This document shows positions 6,484 through 16,498 of a DNA stretch of 43,596 nt, piece after piece; the first letter of the stretch is position 1, and each line of letters starts with the position of its first letter. Both the position numbers and the translations under genes were made by a program. This DNA comes from Polaromonas sp. (GTDB lineage Bacteria > Pseudomonadota > Gammaproteobacteria > Burkholderiales > Burkholderiaceae_C). The stretch lies in NCBI GenBank assembly GCA_030655515.1, contig JAURVI010000020.1:1-43596 (forward strand), in the 5' to 3' direction. The notes beneath the pieces are model-generated. The model saw only the letters and a list, made by a program, of their open reading frames with translations. It ran no database searches and was not told where the DNA came from.

Positions 6484-8123
6484 GCCTTAAAAGCATTTCC
6501 CTGCGTGACTTTGTCATCGTCCGCGAGCTCGCGTTGGAACTGGAGGGTGGCTTTACCGTTCTCACCGGCGAAACCGGCGCCGGCAAATCGATACTGATAG
6601 ACGCCCTGCAACTGGCGCTGGGGGCGCGCGCAGACGCCAGCGTGGTGCGCGAAGGCGCGCTGCGCTGCGAGATCAGCGCCACCTTTGATGCGCCGGCCCA
6701 ACTGGACACCTGGCTGGATCAGGCCGGGTTGACCGCCGATGATGATTTGCTGCTGCGCCGCACGGTTGATGCCCAGGGCAAAAGCCGGGCCTGGATCAAC
6801 GGCAGCCCGGCCACCGCAACGCAGTTGCGCGAGATCGCCGACCTGCTGGTTGACATCCATGGCCAGCATGCCTGGCAAAGCCTGACCCGGCCCGATGCGG
6901 TGCGGGGTTTGCTCGATGCCTACGCCGGCCTGCCCGCCCTGCCGCTGGCGCAGCCATGGCAGGCCTGGCGCAGCGCGCACAAGGCGCTGCTGGAGGCGCG
7001 CGATGCGCAAGACAGCCTGCAGCGCGAGCGCGAACGTCTGGCCTGGCAGATCGGCGAGCTCGACAAGCTGGCGCCCGGCGCCGACGAGTGGGAAGAACTC
7101 AACACCCAGCACAGCCGCCTGTCCAATGTGCAGGCCCTTCGCGACGCCGTGCAAACCGCGGTGGACGCGCTGCTGGAGTCCGACGGCAACGCCACCGCCC
7201 TGCTGGGACGGGCGCTGACAGCGTTGCAAAATCAGGCGCACATTGAGCCAGAATTCAAAGGACTCACCGAGGTTTTGGGCAGCGCCCTGGCGCAGGTCGA
7301 GGATGCCGTGCATTCGCTGCATGGCTACGCGCGCCACGCCGAACCGGAGCCGCAGCAGCTCGCCGAGCTCGATGAACGCCTGTCGCTCTGGGTCAGCCTG
7401 GCACGCCGCTACAAACGCCCGCCCGCCGAGCTGCCGGAGCTGCTGGCCGCCTGGCGCAGCGAGCTGCAAAAGCTCGATGCGGCGGCCGATCTGGCCGGTC
7501 TGGAAAAAGCCGAGCAGTCGGCCAGAACCGCTTATATGGAAGAAGCGCGTGCCGCATCCAAAGCCCGCGCCAAAGCCGCCCCCTTGCTGGCCAAGGCCAT
7601 CACCCAGGCCATGCAGGGGCTGGGCATGCAGGGCGGCAAGTTTGAAGTCGCGCTGGTCAAACTGGAGCAGCCCGCGCAGCATGGGCTGGAGCAGGCCGAG
7701 TTTCTGGTGGCAGGCCACAGCGGCAGCACACCGCGTCCGGTCGGCAAGGTCGCATCGGGCGGCGAGTTGTCGCGCATCGCGCTGGCGATCGCGGTCACCA
7801 CCAGCGAGCTCGGGCAGGCGCAAACCCTGATATTCGACGAAGTGGATTCCGGCGTCGGCGGCGCTGTCGCGGAAACCGTGGGTCGCCTGATGAAGCAACT
7901 GGGCAAGGATCGCCAGGTCCTGGCCGTCACCCATCTGCCCCAGGTGGCGGCCTGCGCCGACCAGCACCTGATGGTCGCCAAACGCACCGACGGGGGCCAG
8001 ACCACCAGCATGGTCGAAGCGGTCCGCGGCGAGCCGCGGGTCGCCGAGATTGCCCGCATGCTGGGCGGCGAAAAACTCTCGGGCCAGGCGCTGGCCCATG
8101 CCAAGGAGATGCTGGGACAATGA
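6480..8123 (+). CDS. recN: DNA repair protein RecN
   Basis: This 547-residue SMC-like ATPase has Walker A GETGAGKS at residues 30-37, a long central coiled-coil region (roughly residues 150-370), the ABC signature [12 protein letters not shown] and Walker [13 protein letters not shown]. RecN acts in double-strand break repair, tethering DNA and promoting sister cohesion. Start and stop overlap nadK and rapZ by 4 bp each, so the three genes are translationally coupled. A long antisense frame at 6459-8120 is a shadow. Confidence 0.97.
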   Translation: MSLKSISLRDFVIVRELALELEGGFTVLTGETGAGKSILIDALQLALGARADASVVREGALRCEISATFDAPAQLDTWLDQAGLTADDDLLLRRTVDAQGKSRAWINGSPATATQLREIADLLVDIHGQHAWQSLTRPDAVRGLLDAYAGLPALPLAQPWQAWRSAHKALLEARDAQDSLQRERERLAWQIGELDKLAPGADEWEELNTQHSRLSNVQALRDAVQTAVDALLESDGNATALLGRALTALQNQAHIEPEFKGLTEVLGSALAQVEDAVHSLHGYARHAEPEPQQLAELDERLSLWVSLARRYKRPPAELPELLAAWRSELQKLDAAADLAGLEKAEQSARTAYMEEARAASKARAKAAPLLAKAITQAMQGLGMQGGKFEVALVKLEQPAQHGLEQAEFLVAGHSGSTPRPVGKVASGGELSRIALAIAVTTSELGQAQTLIFDEVDSGVGGAVAETVGRLMKQLGKDRQVLAVTHLPQVAACADQHLMVAKRTDGGQTTSMVEAVRGEPRVAEIARMLGGEKLSGQALAHAKEMLGQ

Positions 8124-8992
8124 CCTCCGTCCTCCACTTGGTGCTGATCACCGGCATGTCCGGCTCAGGCAAATCGGTCGCGCTGAACGCGCTGGAAGAC
8201 GCGGGCTACTACTGCGTGGACAACCTGCCACCGGAACTGCTCCTGCCGTTTGTCGCGCTGGAGAAAAAACATGGCGCCAGCAAGGTGGCCATTGCGATGG
8301 ACGTGCGCAGCGCCACCTCGCTGCCGCTGGTGCCGCAGCAGCTCAGGCAACTGGGCGAGCAGGGGGTGGCGGTGCAGTCGATTTTTCTCGATGCCAGCAC
8401 CGACACGCTGGTGCGGCGCTTTTCCGAAACCCGGCGGCTGCACCCGCTGTCGCGCCAGGATGCCTCGGACCAGCAACGCGCGCTGGTCGACGCCATTGAT
8501 GAAGAACGCGGGCTGCTCGGCGATCTGCGCGAGCAAGCCCACGTGATAGACACCAGCATGATTCGCTCATCCCAGCTTCAGGGCTATGTGAAGGCGCTGA
8601 TTGCTTCACCGGCCACCCAGTTGACCCTGGTGTTTGAATCGTTTGCCTTCAAGCGCGGCGTTCCGGTCGATGCCGACTATGTGTTTGATGTGCGCATGCT
8701 GCCGAATCCGCACTATGAATCCGACTTGCGGCACCTGACCGGCAAGGACGACGCGGTGGCGAACTTCCTGCAGGGCCATGCCGAGGTCGGCGACATGGCC
8801 CTGCACATCGAGCAATTCATCAGCCACTGGCTGCAGGCGCTGGTGCGGGATCACCGGAGCTACGTGACGGTGGCCATCGGCTGCACCGGCGGCCAGCACC
8901 GCTCGGTCTACCTGGTCGAGCAGTTGGCCCGTGCCTTCAGCCCGCATTGGGTCACACTCAAGCGCCATCGGGAACTCGACGCAGCGCTGTAA
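8120..8992 (+). CDS. rapZ: RNase adapter / nucleotide-binding protein RapZ
   Basis: This 290-residue protein has Walker A GMSGSGKS at residues 12-19, VDNLPPELL, a Walker B-like region and the C-terminal signature [17 protein letters not shown]. In enterobacteria RapZ guides RNase E to the sRNA GlmZ and binds glucosamine-6-phosphate; the ATP/GTPase fold is conserved more widely. Whether the sRNA partner exists here cannot be seen. It is the last gene of the nadK-recN-rapZ unit and converges on mutY. Confidence 0.95.
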   Translation: MTSVLHLVLITGMSGSGKSVALNALEDAGYYCVDNLPPELLLPFVALEKKHGASKVAIAMDVRSATSLPLVPQQLRQLGEQGVAVQSIFLDASTDTLVRRFSETRRLHPLSRQDASDQQRALVDAIDEERGLLGDLREQAHVIDTSMIRSSQLQGYVKALIASPATQLTLVFESFAFKRGVPVDADYVFDVRMLPNPHYESDLRHLTGKDDAVANFLQGHAEVGDMALHIEQFISHWLQALVRDHRSYVTVAIGCTGGQHRSVYLVEQLARAFSPHWVTLKRHRELDAAL

Positions 8993-9030
8993 GCCAGGGC
9001 AGGCGGAAAACCGCTCTGGTTCGGTTGGCG

Positions 9031-10098
9031 TTACGCCAGCAACGTCCTGATCGGTGCGGGCAGGCCCAAGCCGGTCCACGCGTCCCGCTCAAACCAGGCT
9101 CCACCGCCCGGCAGGCTGGCGGCTTTGGCCTCGCTCGCCGACAGCGCCAGCCGCATGGGCGACAGGCGCAAGTCCTTGTGGGTCAGCACATGCACGAAGG
9201 GCTGGATCGGCGTCAGGCGGGTCTGCAGGCGCGCCGGCAGCGTGGCCAGCAATTCATCTTCGCTGCCGAACACCGGAAAACAATAGAGGCCGCCCCAGAT
9301 GCCGGACACGGCGCGGCGCGCCAGCCAGACCGCACCGTCGGCTTGCTGCGCCCACAACAGGCTGAGCGACTGGGCGCTGCGTTTGAGCTTGCGGGTCTTG
9401 ACGGGATAGTTTTCCGGCGTGCCGCCGGCAAAGCCCCGGCACACGGCCTGCACCGGACAGAGCAGGCACGAGGGCTGGCGCGTGGTGCAAACCGTCGCCC
9501 CCAGATCCATCAGACCCTGCGTGTAACGCGGCATGGCGTCAAGCAGACCGCGCCGTGGCAACAGCGCCGTAGCCATGGCCCACAGCGCGCGTTCCTGAGC
9601 GCTGTGGGCCAGATCACCTGAAAACCCGGTCACACGCGCCAGCACCCGCTTGACGTTGCCGTCCAGGATGGCCACCCGCTCGGCAAAGCAGAAGGAAGCT
9701 ATCGCCGCCGCGGTGGAGCGCCCTATGCCGGGCAGGGTTTGCAGCAGATCGGCCGTCCGCGGAAATTGCCCGCCATGCACGCGCATGATGTCCTGCGCAC
9801 AGCGGTGCAGGTTGCGGGCCCGGCTGTAGTAGCCCAGGCCACTCCATAAACCCAGCACATCATCGAGCTTTGCTGCGGCCAGGTCGGCCACCGCCGGAAA
9901 ACGCTGCACAAACTTGGCGTAGTAGTCCAGCACCGTGGCCACCTGGGTCTGCTGCAGCATGATTTCCGACAGCCAGACGCGGTAAGGGTCGCGCGTGTTC
10001 TGCCAGGGCAGGCTGTTGCGGCCATGGCTTTTTTGCCAGTACACGACCTGGGCGGAAAAACCGGGGGCAAGCACAGCCCCCTCGGGGGGTAGCATCAT
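9031..10098 (-). CDS. mutY: A/G-specific adenine glycosylase MutY
   Basis: This 355-residue enzyme removes adenine mispaired with 8-oxoguanine. Visible features are the catalytic Glu45 in VWLSEIMLQQTQV, the helix-hairpin-helix LPGIGRSTAAAIASF, the Asp in AILDGNVKRV, and the iron-sulfur loop with C-X6-C-X2-C-X5-C spacing (CTTRQPSCLLCPVQAVC). The C-terminal MutT-like domain ends near PIRTLLA. The first dozen residues (MMLPPEGAVLAPG) are encoded by a C/G palindrome that looks like an intergenic repeat, so the biological start could be slightly downstream. It follows the dynamin-like gene after 6 bp and is probably cotranscribed with it. Confidence 0.96.
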   Translation of the reverse strand: MMLPPEGAVLAPGFSAQVVYWQKSHGRNSLPWQNTRDPYRVWLSEIMLQQTQVATVLDYYAKFVQRFPAVADLAAAKLDDVLGLWSGLGYYSRARNLHRCAQDIMRVHGGQFPRTADLLQTLPGIGRSTAAAIASFCFAERVAILDGNVKRVLARVTGFSGDLAHSAQERALWAMATALLPRRGLLDAMPRYTQGLMDLGATVCTTRQPSCLLCPVQAVCRGFAGGTPENYPVKTRKLKRSAQSLSLLWAQQADGAVWLARRAVSGIWGGLYCFPVFGSEDELLATLPARLQTRLTPIQPFVHVLTHKDLRLSPMRLALSASEAKAASLPGGGAWFERDAWTGLGLPAPIRTLLA

Positions 10099-10104
10099 GC
10101 GCGC

Positions 10105-12075
10105 TCAGACGGCCTGGGTCATCGCGGCGTCTTGGGCCGCCGATACGGGTTCTTTTTTCTGCGCCGGCGCGTCGAGCAGCCGGGCCGTCAATTCGTCCAG
10201 CTTGCCGTCCAGTTCGTCAAGTGTTCGCTCATGCGCATCAATTTCATCAATGCGTTCATCCAGGCCGGCAGCGGCCTGCTCGATGCGCTCAATCGCTTCG
10301 AGGCGGCGGCCGAAGTTGCGCCGCCGCTCTTTGAGCTGGGCATCGAGCTGGGAGGCGGCCGACTTGTTCCACAACTCGACCTCGCCCAGCGCCGTTTCGT
10401 AGACCACGCGCAACCGGGTCGCCAGGGCACGAACCAGCCGCTCGGAAAACTCCGGCTGGGCCAGTTTGAGGATGTTGGCGACGCCCAGGTACTGCAAATG
10501 GCTGCGTTCGATCTGTTCCAGGTCCAACAGGAAGCGGCTCATCTCGGGTTCTTTGGGCGCCTGCAGGGAAAGGCCGAATTCGGAATTGAGCTGTTTGAAC
10601 GATCCCCCCAGCATGTTCTGGATTTCGGCGCTGGTGCTCTGGGCTTTTTGCAGCCCTTCGCGCAAGCGCGCAAAGGTCTGGCCATAGGCTTTTTTGACGC
10701 CGAGCTTGATGCCCGGCTGCTTGAGCGCGTCTGTCAGTTGCGCCAGCTCCGATTTGAGCGTGGGGGTGCCCAGCAGGTGGAACACCTCCCTGAGCAGCTT
10801 CAGGTGGATGGATCGCACAGCCTGTATTTTGGCGCCGCTGGCGTTGAACTCGACCTGCTCCTGCTCGATCCGGGAGCGCATGTGCTTGATCACCGAGACG
10901 TTCTTGCCGCGCAGGCCGCGCAGTTCAATCATCTGCTCGGCCAGATCGCGGCGCCGGATATGGATGACCCGGCTCGCCTCGGCGCGAAGCTCGACCATGC
11001 CGCCAGCCACCGCCGAGCGCAGTATCTTCTGCCGCTGCCCCATCACGCCCTGCGCCAGCGCCTGCTCCAGCCCCGGCAGGCGGCTGGCGCGAAGCAGCTT
11101 GTTGTCGCGGGTGACTTTGGCCACCAGCCCCTTTTGGGCCGAAACCGGAATGATCTGCGACATCGGCAGCCCGAGAATCTCCGCAGACGTTGCCCGCTGC
11201 CGGTCTATCTGCGCCTCGATCTGCTCAGGTGAACTCAGCGCATCCCACAAGGTATCGATCTTGTTGAGCACCACCAGGCGGGTGTCTTTATCTTCACCGT
11301 CGGTGATCAGGTGTTCACGCCAGATCGCAAGATCGGATTTGGTGACCCCCGTGTCGGCCGCCAGGATGAACACCACCGCATGGGCTTGTGGAATCAGGCT
11401 GACCGTCAGTTCCGGTTCGGCGCCAATCGCGTTGAGTCCCGGCGTATCCAGAATGACCAGTCCCTGCTTGAGCAGCGGGTGGGCGATATTGATCAGGGCA
11501 TGGCGCCATTTTGGCACTTCGATCATGCCGTCGGCATCGACCCGCGGATTGTCGTCCGGCGTTTCATCGTGCCAGAAACCCAGCGCGCGGGCTTCCTCGC
11601 GGGTGACACGGCGGACCTCGGCCACTTTCTCGAAGGCCTGCGCCAGTTGCGCGGGATCGTTCACATCGAGGTCTATGCGCGTCCATTTTTCCGGAACCAT
11701 GCGCCACTCCATCAGCGCCTGGGTTTTCAGCCGGGTCTCGATCGGCAGCAGTCGCAGACAGGGCGGCACTTCGGCGTCGTAGCCGAGCTCCGTCGGGCAC
11801 ATGGTGGTGCGGCCGGCGCTGGCCGGCATGATGCGTCGACCGTAACCGGCAAAAAAGAGCGCATTGATCAGTTCGGATTTACCGCGGGAAAATTCAGCGA
11901 CAAAGGCCACCATGACCTTGTCCGAGCGCATCTGCGACTCCAGCCGGAGCAGACGCTCTTCAACGGCGGCATTGAGCAGGTCATGGTCTTTCAGCCATTC
12001 AGACAAGAGCTTGAGCCGCAGGGCGAACTCGCGCCGCCACGCGCCGTGCTGGTCGAATTTTTCGTTAAAAGACAT
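10105..12075 (-). CDS. Dynamin-family GTPase
   Basis: This protein has 656 residues from the ATG at 12075 (MSFNEKFDQHGAWRREF). The G1 P-loop is AEFSRGKS at residues 60-67, then a TTMCPTEL switch region, G3 in ILDTPGLNAIG and G4 in VVLNKIDTLWD. A long helical region follows (roughly residues 330-640, rich in Glu, Arg, Leu and Gln), ending in coiled-coil-like heptads (LDERIDEIDAHERTLDELDGKLDEL). This matches the bacterial dynamin_N class, GTPases linked in other systems to membrane remodelling; its substrate here is unknown. It sits between mutM and mutY and is coupled to mutY. Confidence 0.88.
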   Translation of the reverse strand: MSFNEKFDQHGAWRREFALRLKLLSEWLKDHDLLNAAVEERLLRLESQMRSDKVMVAFVAEFSRGKSELINALFFAGYGRRIMPASAGRTTMCPTELGYDAEVPPCLRLLPIETRLKTQALMEWRMVPEKWTRIDLDVNDPAQLAQAFEKVAEVRRVTREEARALGFWHDETPDDNPRVDADGMIEVPKWRHALINIAHPLLKQGLVILDTPGLNAIGAEPELTVSLIPQAHAVVFILAADTGVTKSDLAIWREHLITDGEDKDTRLVVLNKIDTLWDALSSPEQIEAQIDRQRATSAEILGLPMSQIIPVSAQKGLVAKVTRDNKLLRASRLPGLEQALAQGVMGQRQKILRSAVAGGMVELRAEASRVIHIRRRDLAEQMIELRGLRGKNVSVIKHMRSRIEQEQVEFNASGAKIQAVRSIHLKLLREVFHLLGTPTLKSELAQLTDALKQPGIKLGVKKAYGQTFARLREGLQKAQSTSAEIQNMLGGSFKQLNSEFGLSLQAPKEPEMSRFLLDLEQIERSHLQYLGVANILKLAQPEFSERLVRALATRLRVVYETALGEVELWNKSAASQLDAQLKERRRNFGRRLEAIERIEQAAAGLDERIDEIDAHERTLDELDGKLDELTARLLDAPAQKKEPVSAAQDAAMTQAV

Positions 12076-12138
12076 GGTTGACCGTAGACATAAGTCGATC
12101 AATATAGCATCGCCTCCCGAATACGGGGAGCCGGGAAT

Positions 12139-12954
12139 TCAGGGTTTCTGGCATTTGGCACAGAAAAAAGTGGCGCGCTGTCCCTGCCGGAGAGTCCTGA
12201 TCGGAGCCGCACAGACCTTGCAGGGCAGTCCGGCACGGTCATAAACCATGGCGTCCAACTGAAAATAACCGCTTTCGCCTTTGGCATTGGAAAAGTCCTT
12301 CAAGGTGCTGCCGCCCTTGGCAAGGGCTTGCGCCAGCACCGCGCGAATCGCCGCATGCAGCTTGGCGGCCCGCGGTTTGCTCAGGCGTGCGGCCCGCACG
12401 GTCGGGCGGATCCCGGCCATGAACAAAGCCTCGGAAGCGTAAATATTACCCACACCGACAACGATGTCCCCGGCCAGCAGAACCTGCTTGATCGCCGCCT
12501 GCCGGCGCTGCAAAGCCCGGTGAAAAACCAGTGCATCGAAGGCATCCGTCAGGGGCTCCACACCCAGGCGACCCAGGAGTTTTCGCGCAACTGCGTCGCT
12601 CTCGGTGGGCGCATGGACGACGGCGCCGAAACGGCGGGGATCGTGCAGGCGCAGGCTGCCCGCCGTGGTCTGCATTTCAAAGTGGTCATGCTTGCCTAAT
12701 GGCGGCAGTTCGCCGCCAAAGCCCAGACTGCCGGACATGCCCAGATGAATCAGCAACAGGCCGCCGGTGGTGTCGAGCAACAGGTACTTGCCGCGCCTGC
12801 GCACCTGCAGCACGGTGTGACCCACCAGTTGCGAGGTTTCACAGCCCAGGGGCCAGCGCAGCGGCTTGCCCATCTGCAGGGCAATGATTTTTGCGCCGGC
12901 AATGCGGTCGGCAAAACTCAGACGGGTCACTTCAACTTCGGGCAATTCAGGCAT
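12139..12954 (-). CDS. mutM: Formamidopyrimidine-DNA glycosylase
   Basis: This 271-residue protein begins MPELPEVEV, giving the N-terminal Pro nucleophile and the catalytic Glu. It also carries [12 protein letters not shown] with the DNA-binding Lys region, [12 protein letters not shown] and a C-terminal zinc finger with C-X2-C-X16-C-X2-C spacing (CKVC to CAKC). It excises 8-oxoguanine and formamidopyrimidines, complementing MutY nearby. I chose the ATG at 12954 because the family always starts MPELPE; the longer frame adds 14 unrelated residues. It is divergent from the TPR gene. Confidence 0.97.
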   Translation of the reverse strand: MPELPEVEVTRLSFADRIAGAKIIALQMGKPLRWPLGCETSQLVGHTVLQVRRRGKYLLLDTTGGLLLIHLGMSGSLGFGGELPPLGKHDHFEMQTTAGSLRLHDPRRFGAVVHAPTESDAVARKLLGRLGVEPLTDAFDALVFHRALQRRQAAIKQVLLAGDIVVGVGNIYASEALFMAGIRPTVRAARLSKPRAAKLHAAIRAVLAQALAKGGSTLKDFSNAKGESGYFQLDAMVYDRAGLPCKVCAAPIRTLRQGQRATFFCAKCQKP

Positions 12955-13030
12955 GGGTTCGCAGATATTCAATAAGGACGGCCTACGCAGGCGCAAAGCT
13001 CGGGATGCTCCCTTGAATTATCATGGCTCG

Positions 13031-14791
13031 ATGAAACAACTCCTCTGCGTTTTCAGCGTGCTATGGCTGGCCCTGCCAGCGGTGCCGGCCCAACCCGTTT
13101 CGCCTGGGCCGGCGTTGCCTCCCGCCGCGCTGTCGGACGTCACGTCGCCGTCCAGTCTGGACGGCGAGCTGTTCTACCAGTTGCTGATCGGCGAAATCAA
13201 GACGCGCGACGGCGAAGTTGCCACCGGCTTTGCGCTGATTCTGGACGCCGCACGCAAAAGCAACAATGCGCAGTTGTATCAGCGGGCCGCCGACATTGCC
13301 CTGCAATCGCGCTCGGGCGACGCGGCGCTGCAGGCCGCGCGGGCCTGGGCCCAAGCCCAGCCGGCTTCCCGGGAAGCCAATCGTTATGTGCTGCAAATCC
13401 TGATCGCGCTGAACCGCATCAGCGAAACAGCCGAGCCGCTGAAGACGCAAGTACGGCTGGCACCGCTGGCCGAACGGTCGCTGGCCATCGCAGGCCTGCC
13501 CCGTTTTTACGCCCGGGCCAGCGACAAAAAACTGGCTGCAAGCGTGCTCGAACAGGCCCTGGCCAACGAGCTCAGCGCGCACGCCACCGGCGCAGCCGCC
13601 TGGACGGCCGTCGGGCACATGCGGCTGGCAGCCGGCGAGATGCCTGGCGCGCTCGCCGCCGCTGAACTCGCGCAGGCACTGGAGCCGCTCGCCGAAGGGC
13701 CGGCCCTGCTGGCGCTCGAACTGATGGCCCCCAAGCTGCCGCGCGCAGAAAGCCTGGTTCAAAAATACCTGGACGCCAACCCCCAAGCCCTGCCCGCAGT
13801 CCGCATGGCCTATGCCCGCACCCTGCTCGACGCCCAGCGTTACGCCGAAGCCGGCGTGCAACTGCAGGCCGTCACCCGGGACAAGCCCGACTACCCGGAA
13901 GGCTGGCTGGTACTGGGCTCTTTGCAGTTGCAGGACAACCAGTTGGCGGCGGCGCAAACCTCCTTGCTGCGTTTTGTCGAGCTGGCCCAACGAGGCCAAA
14001 CACAGGCGCAGGAGCAGACCAGCCGCGGTTTGTCGCAGGCCTATTTATCGCTGGCGCAGTTGGCGGAAAAGCGCAAGGACTTTGCCGCCGCAGAAAACTG
14101 GTTGGACAAAATTTCAAATTCACAGGAACTCGTTCAGGCGCAGACGCGGCGCGCCTCGCTGCTGGCCAAACAGGGCCAGTTGGCGCAGGCGCGCCAACTG
14201 ATCCGGCAACTGCCCGAACGCAACCCGGAAGATGCGCGCATCAAGCTGATGGCCGAAATCGACCTGCTTCGCGAGCAAAAGGAGTACCGCAGCGCCTACC
14301 AGTTGCTGGCGCAAGCGGTGGCGCTGTTCCCGAATGAGCCGGAGCTTCTTTACGATCAGGCGATGATGGCCGAAAAACTCGACCTGCTGCCTGAAATGGA
14401 GCGCCTGCTGCGCCAACTGATTCAGCTCAAACCCGACCACCACCACGCCTACAACGCGCTGGGCTACTCGCTGGCCGATCGCAACGTGCGTCTGCCCGAG
14501 GCCAAGGAACTGATCCAGAAAGCGCTGGCGTATGCGCCGGCGGACCCCTTCATCAGGGACAGTCTGGGCTGGGTCGAGTTCCGCCTGGGCAACAAGGCCG
14601 AAGCCTTGAGGATTTTTGATGCCGCCTACAAAGCCAAACCCGATGCAGAAATTGCCGCGCATTTCGGCGAGGTTCTGTGGAGCCTGGGCCAGCGCGACAA
14701 AGCCATCGCCGTCTGGAAAGAGGGGCTGCTGCTCAATCCGGATAACGACACGCTGGTCGAAACGCTCAAACGGCTGCGGGTCAAACTGTAG
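13031..14791 (+). CDS. Exported tetratricopeptide-repeat protein
   Basis: This 586-residue protein starts at the ATG at 13031 and has a clear signal peptide (MKQLLCVFSVLWLALPAVPA). Many degenerate TPR units follow (for example ARTLLDAQRYAEAGVQLQ, GWLVLGSLQLQDNQLAAAQ, AYNALGYSLADRNVRLPEA, DSLGWVEFRLGNKAEALRIF). It is probably periplasmic and acts as a protein-protein scaffold. The position directly before lolB is conserved in Burkholderiales, which hints at an envelope-assembly role, but the function is not established from sequence. It is the first gene of a TPR-lolB-ispE run. Confidence 0.88.
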   Translation: MKQLLCVFSVLWLALPAVPAQPVSPGPALPPAALSDVTSPSSLDGELFYQLLIGEIKTRDGEVATGFALILDAARKSNNAQLYQRAADIALQSRSGDAALQAARAWAQAQPASREANRYVLQILIALNRISETAEPLKTQVRLAPLAERSLAIAGLPRFYARASDKKLAASVLEQALANELSAHATGAAAWTAVGHMRLAAGEMPGALAAAELAQALEPLAEGPALLALELMAPKLPRAESLVQKYLDANPQALPAVRMAYARTLLDAQRYAEAGVQLQAVTRDKPDYPEGWLVLGSLQLQDNQLAAAQTSLLRFVELAQRGQTQAQEQTSRGLSQAYLSLAQLAEKRKDFAAAENWLDKISNSQELVQAQTRRASLLAKQGQLAQARQLIRQLPERNPEDARIKLMAEIDLLREQKEYRSAYQLLAQAVALFPNEPELLYDQAMMAEKLDLLPEMERLLRQLIQLKPDHHHAYNALGYSLADRNVRLPEAKELIQKALAYAPADPFIRDSLGWVEFRLGNKAEALRIFDAAYKAKPDAEIAAHFGEVLWSLGQRDKAIAVWKEGLLLNPDNDTLVETLKRLRVKL

Positions 14792-14801
14792 GGATTTGAT
14801 C

Positions 14802-15314
14802 TTGCCTACCTTGCTGCGGCGCTCCATTGCCCTCCTTTCGAGCCTTTCATTCGCTGCTGTTTTTATGGCTGGTTGCGCCCATCCGACGGCGGCTACGGGC
14901 CGCAACAATGATGCGACCCATCCGGCCTGGACCGGGCGCCTCAGCCTGCAAGTCCACAGCGAGCCGCCGCAGGCTTTTTTTGCCGGTTTTGAGCTCAAGG
15001 GCAACCCTGCGCAGGGTGAGCTGACGCTGAGCAGCCCGCTTGGCAACAGCCTGGCCGTGCTGCGCTGGTCGCCGCAGGAAGCCGTGCTCGACTCCGGCAA
15101 CCAGGTTCAGCGATTTGCTTCGGTCGATGAACTGATCGAAACAGCCACCGGTGCGGCGATTCCGCTGCCGGCGCTGTTTGACTGGCTGGGCGGCAGAAAC
15201 ACCGCCGCGGGCGGCTGGAGCGCTGACCTGTCGCAGCAGGCCGATGGGCGCATTTCGGCCAGCCGGACAGCGCCGCAACCACGCACCGACCTGCGCGTCG
15301 TGCTGACCCCATGA
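14802..15314 (+). CDS. lolB: Outer-membrane lipoprotein insertion protein LolB
   Basis: This protein has about 170 residues. It begins with a lipoprotein signal (LLRRSIALLSSLSFAAVF) and lipobox MAGC. The mature part contains WTGRLSLQVHSEPPQAFFAGF, GELTLSSPLGNSLAVLRWSP and PLPALFDWLGG, typical of the LolB beta-barrel-like fold. LolB takes lipoproteins from LolA and inserts them into the outer membrane. No ATG precedes the signal in this frame; a TTG at 14802 with AGGGA 7 nt upstream is the best start. Its stop overlaps the ispE ATG by 4 bp. The open frame to the left is a shadow of the TPR gene. Confidence 0.88.
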   Translation: MPTLLRRSIALLSSLSFAAVFMAGCAHPTAATGRNNDATHPAWTGRLSLQVHSEPPQAFFAGFELKGNPAQGELTLSSPLGNSLAVLRWSPQEAVLDSGNQVQRFASVDELIETATGAAIPLPALFDWLGGRNTAAGGWSADLSQQADGRISASRTAPQPRTDLRVVLTP

Positions 15315-16192
15315 TCAAACCGATTCGTCCGGTTCCGCTGAAGGCGATCTACGATGTCGCGGCGCCAGCCAAACTCAACCTGTTTTTGCACATCACCGGG
15401 CGCCGGCCCGACGGTTACCACTTGCTGCAATCGGTGTTCATGCTGATCGACTGGTGCGATACGCTGCACTTCGAACTACGCACCGATGGCCGGATCACCC
15501 GCACCGATCTGGGGGCGAAGGCCGACGGGATGCTTCCGGCCGAAGACCTGGTGGTGCGCGCCGCCCGGGCGCTGCAAAGCGCCTGCGGCACACCGCTGGG
15601 GGTACACATCGGGCTGGAAAAGCGCATTCCTTCCCAGGCCGGCATGGGGGGCGGCTCGTCCGACGCCGCCAGTTGCCTCTTGGGCCTGCAACGTTTGTGG
15701 GGCGTCCGGTTGCCGGTTGAACAGCTTCAGACCATCGCCCTCGGCCTGGGAGCCGATGTGCCGTTTTTTCTCAGTGGCGGCAACGCCTGGGTCGAAGGTG
15801 TCGGCGAAAAAATCACGCCGCTGGCGCTGCCCGCCGCCCGCTTTGTGGTGGTCAAACCCGCCGCCGGTCTGCGGACCGAGGCTATTTTTCGGGCGCCAGA
15901 GCTCAAACGCAATACAGAAACTGCTACAATTCAAAGCTTTGCTGCAAACGCAACTGGCTCTGTTTTTGGATTTGGCCATAACGACTTGCAGCCAGTCGCA
16001 CAAACCTTGTGTCCGCAGCTTGGCCAATCGCTCGATTGGCTGTCCAGGCAGCATTTGCAAGGCCGCATGACTGGCTCGGGAAGTGCTGTGTTTGCGCATC
16101 TGTTGCACGACAGGGAGTTGGCGGTCGCCCCAGGCGACTGGCAGATTCGCAAGTGCAGCAATCTGGAGACACATCCTCTGGCCGGTTGGTAA
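15311..16192 (+). CDS. ispE: 4-diphosphocytidyl-2-C-methyl-D-erythritol kinase
   Basis: This 293-residue GHMP kinase has the substrate motif PAKLNLFLHITGRRPDGYH, the ATP-binding loop PSQAGMGGGSSDAASCLLGL and C-terminal GRMTGSGSAVFA. It phosphorylates CDP-methylerythritol in the non-mevalonate isoprenoid pathway. The ATG at 15311 overlaps the lolB stop. tRNA-Gln and prs follow, the standard betaproteobacterial order. Confidence 0.97.
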   Translation: MIKPIRPVPLKAIYDVAAPAKLNLFLHITGRRPDGYHLLQSVFMLIDWCDTLHFELRTDGRITRTDLGAKADGMLPAEDLVVRAARALQSACGTPLGVHIGLEKRIPSQAGMGGGSSDAASCLLGLQRLWGVRLPVEQLQTIALGLGADVPFFLSGGNAWVEGVGEKITPLALPAARFVVVKPAAGLRTEAIFRAPELKRNTETATIQSFAANATGSVFGFGHNDLQPVAQTLCPQLGQSLDWLSRQHLQGRMTGSGSAVFAHLLHDRELAVAPGDWQIRKCSNLETHPLAGW

Positions 16193-16302
16193 AATGACGG
16201 CCACGAAATTGGTTTCCAGAAGCAACGATTACCGGGTTGATGGCCGGCGCCTGCGGATTGTCTTTTTTTGACAGTGTGCGGGTGTTGGCAGTGAACCTGT
16301 GT

Positions 16303-16379
16303 AGGGGTGTCGCCAAGTTGGTTAAGGCACCGGATTTTGATTCCGGCATTCGCAGGTTCGACTCCTTCCACCCCTGCCA
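16303..16379 (+). tRNA. tRNA-Gln (anticodon TTG)
   Basis: This 77-nt tRNA has acceptor stem AGGGGTG/CACCCCT, anticodon stem CCGGA/TCCGG around loop TTTTGAT (TTG), T-arm GGTTCGACTCC and encoded CCA at 16377-16379. A possible -35 TTGACA lies at 16268-16273, but the -10 is weak. The location between ispE and prs is canonical. Confidence 0.95.
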
Positions 16380-16387
16380 AATTTTTT

Positions 16388-16415
16388 GGACTCCTCAAAA
16401 TGGAGTCCGTGTTTT
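16388..16415 (+). terminator. Hairpin after tRNA-Gln
   Basis: Arms 16388-16394 (GGACTCC) and 16402-16408 (GGAGTCC) form a 7-bp stem with a 7-nt loop, followed by a TTTT run at 16412-16415. It is preceded by a T6 run right after the CCA. It is a likely terminator or attenuator before prs. Confidence 0.55.
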
Positions 16416-16498
16416 CAGTGCGTTTACTGCTTTCATACTTTCAGCCACGTTCCCTTTCTAGACACTAGTACTGCAACCCAGAAGTAGCCGGGCCACAC

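Noticed and set aside
6459..8120. 553-residue minus-strand frame opposite recN
   Set aside because: GC-rich antisense shadow with Gln/Gly/His-rich composition and no domain; recN is unambiguous.
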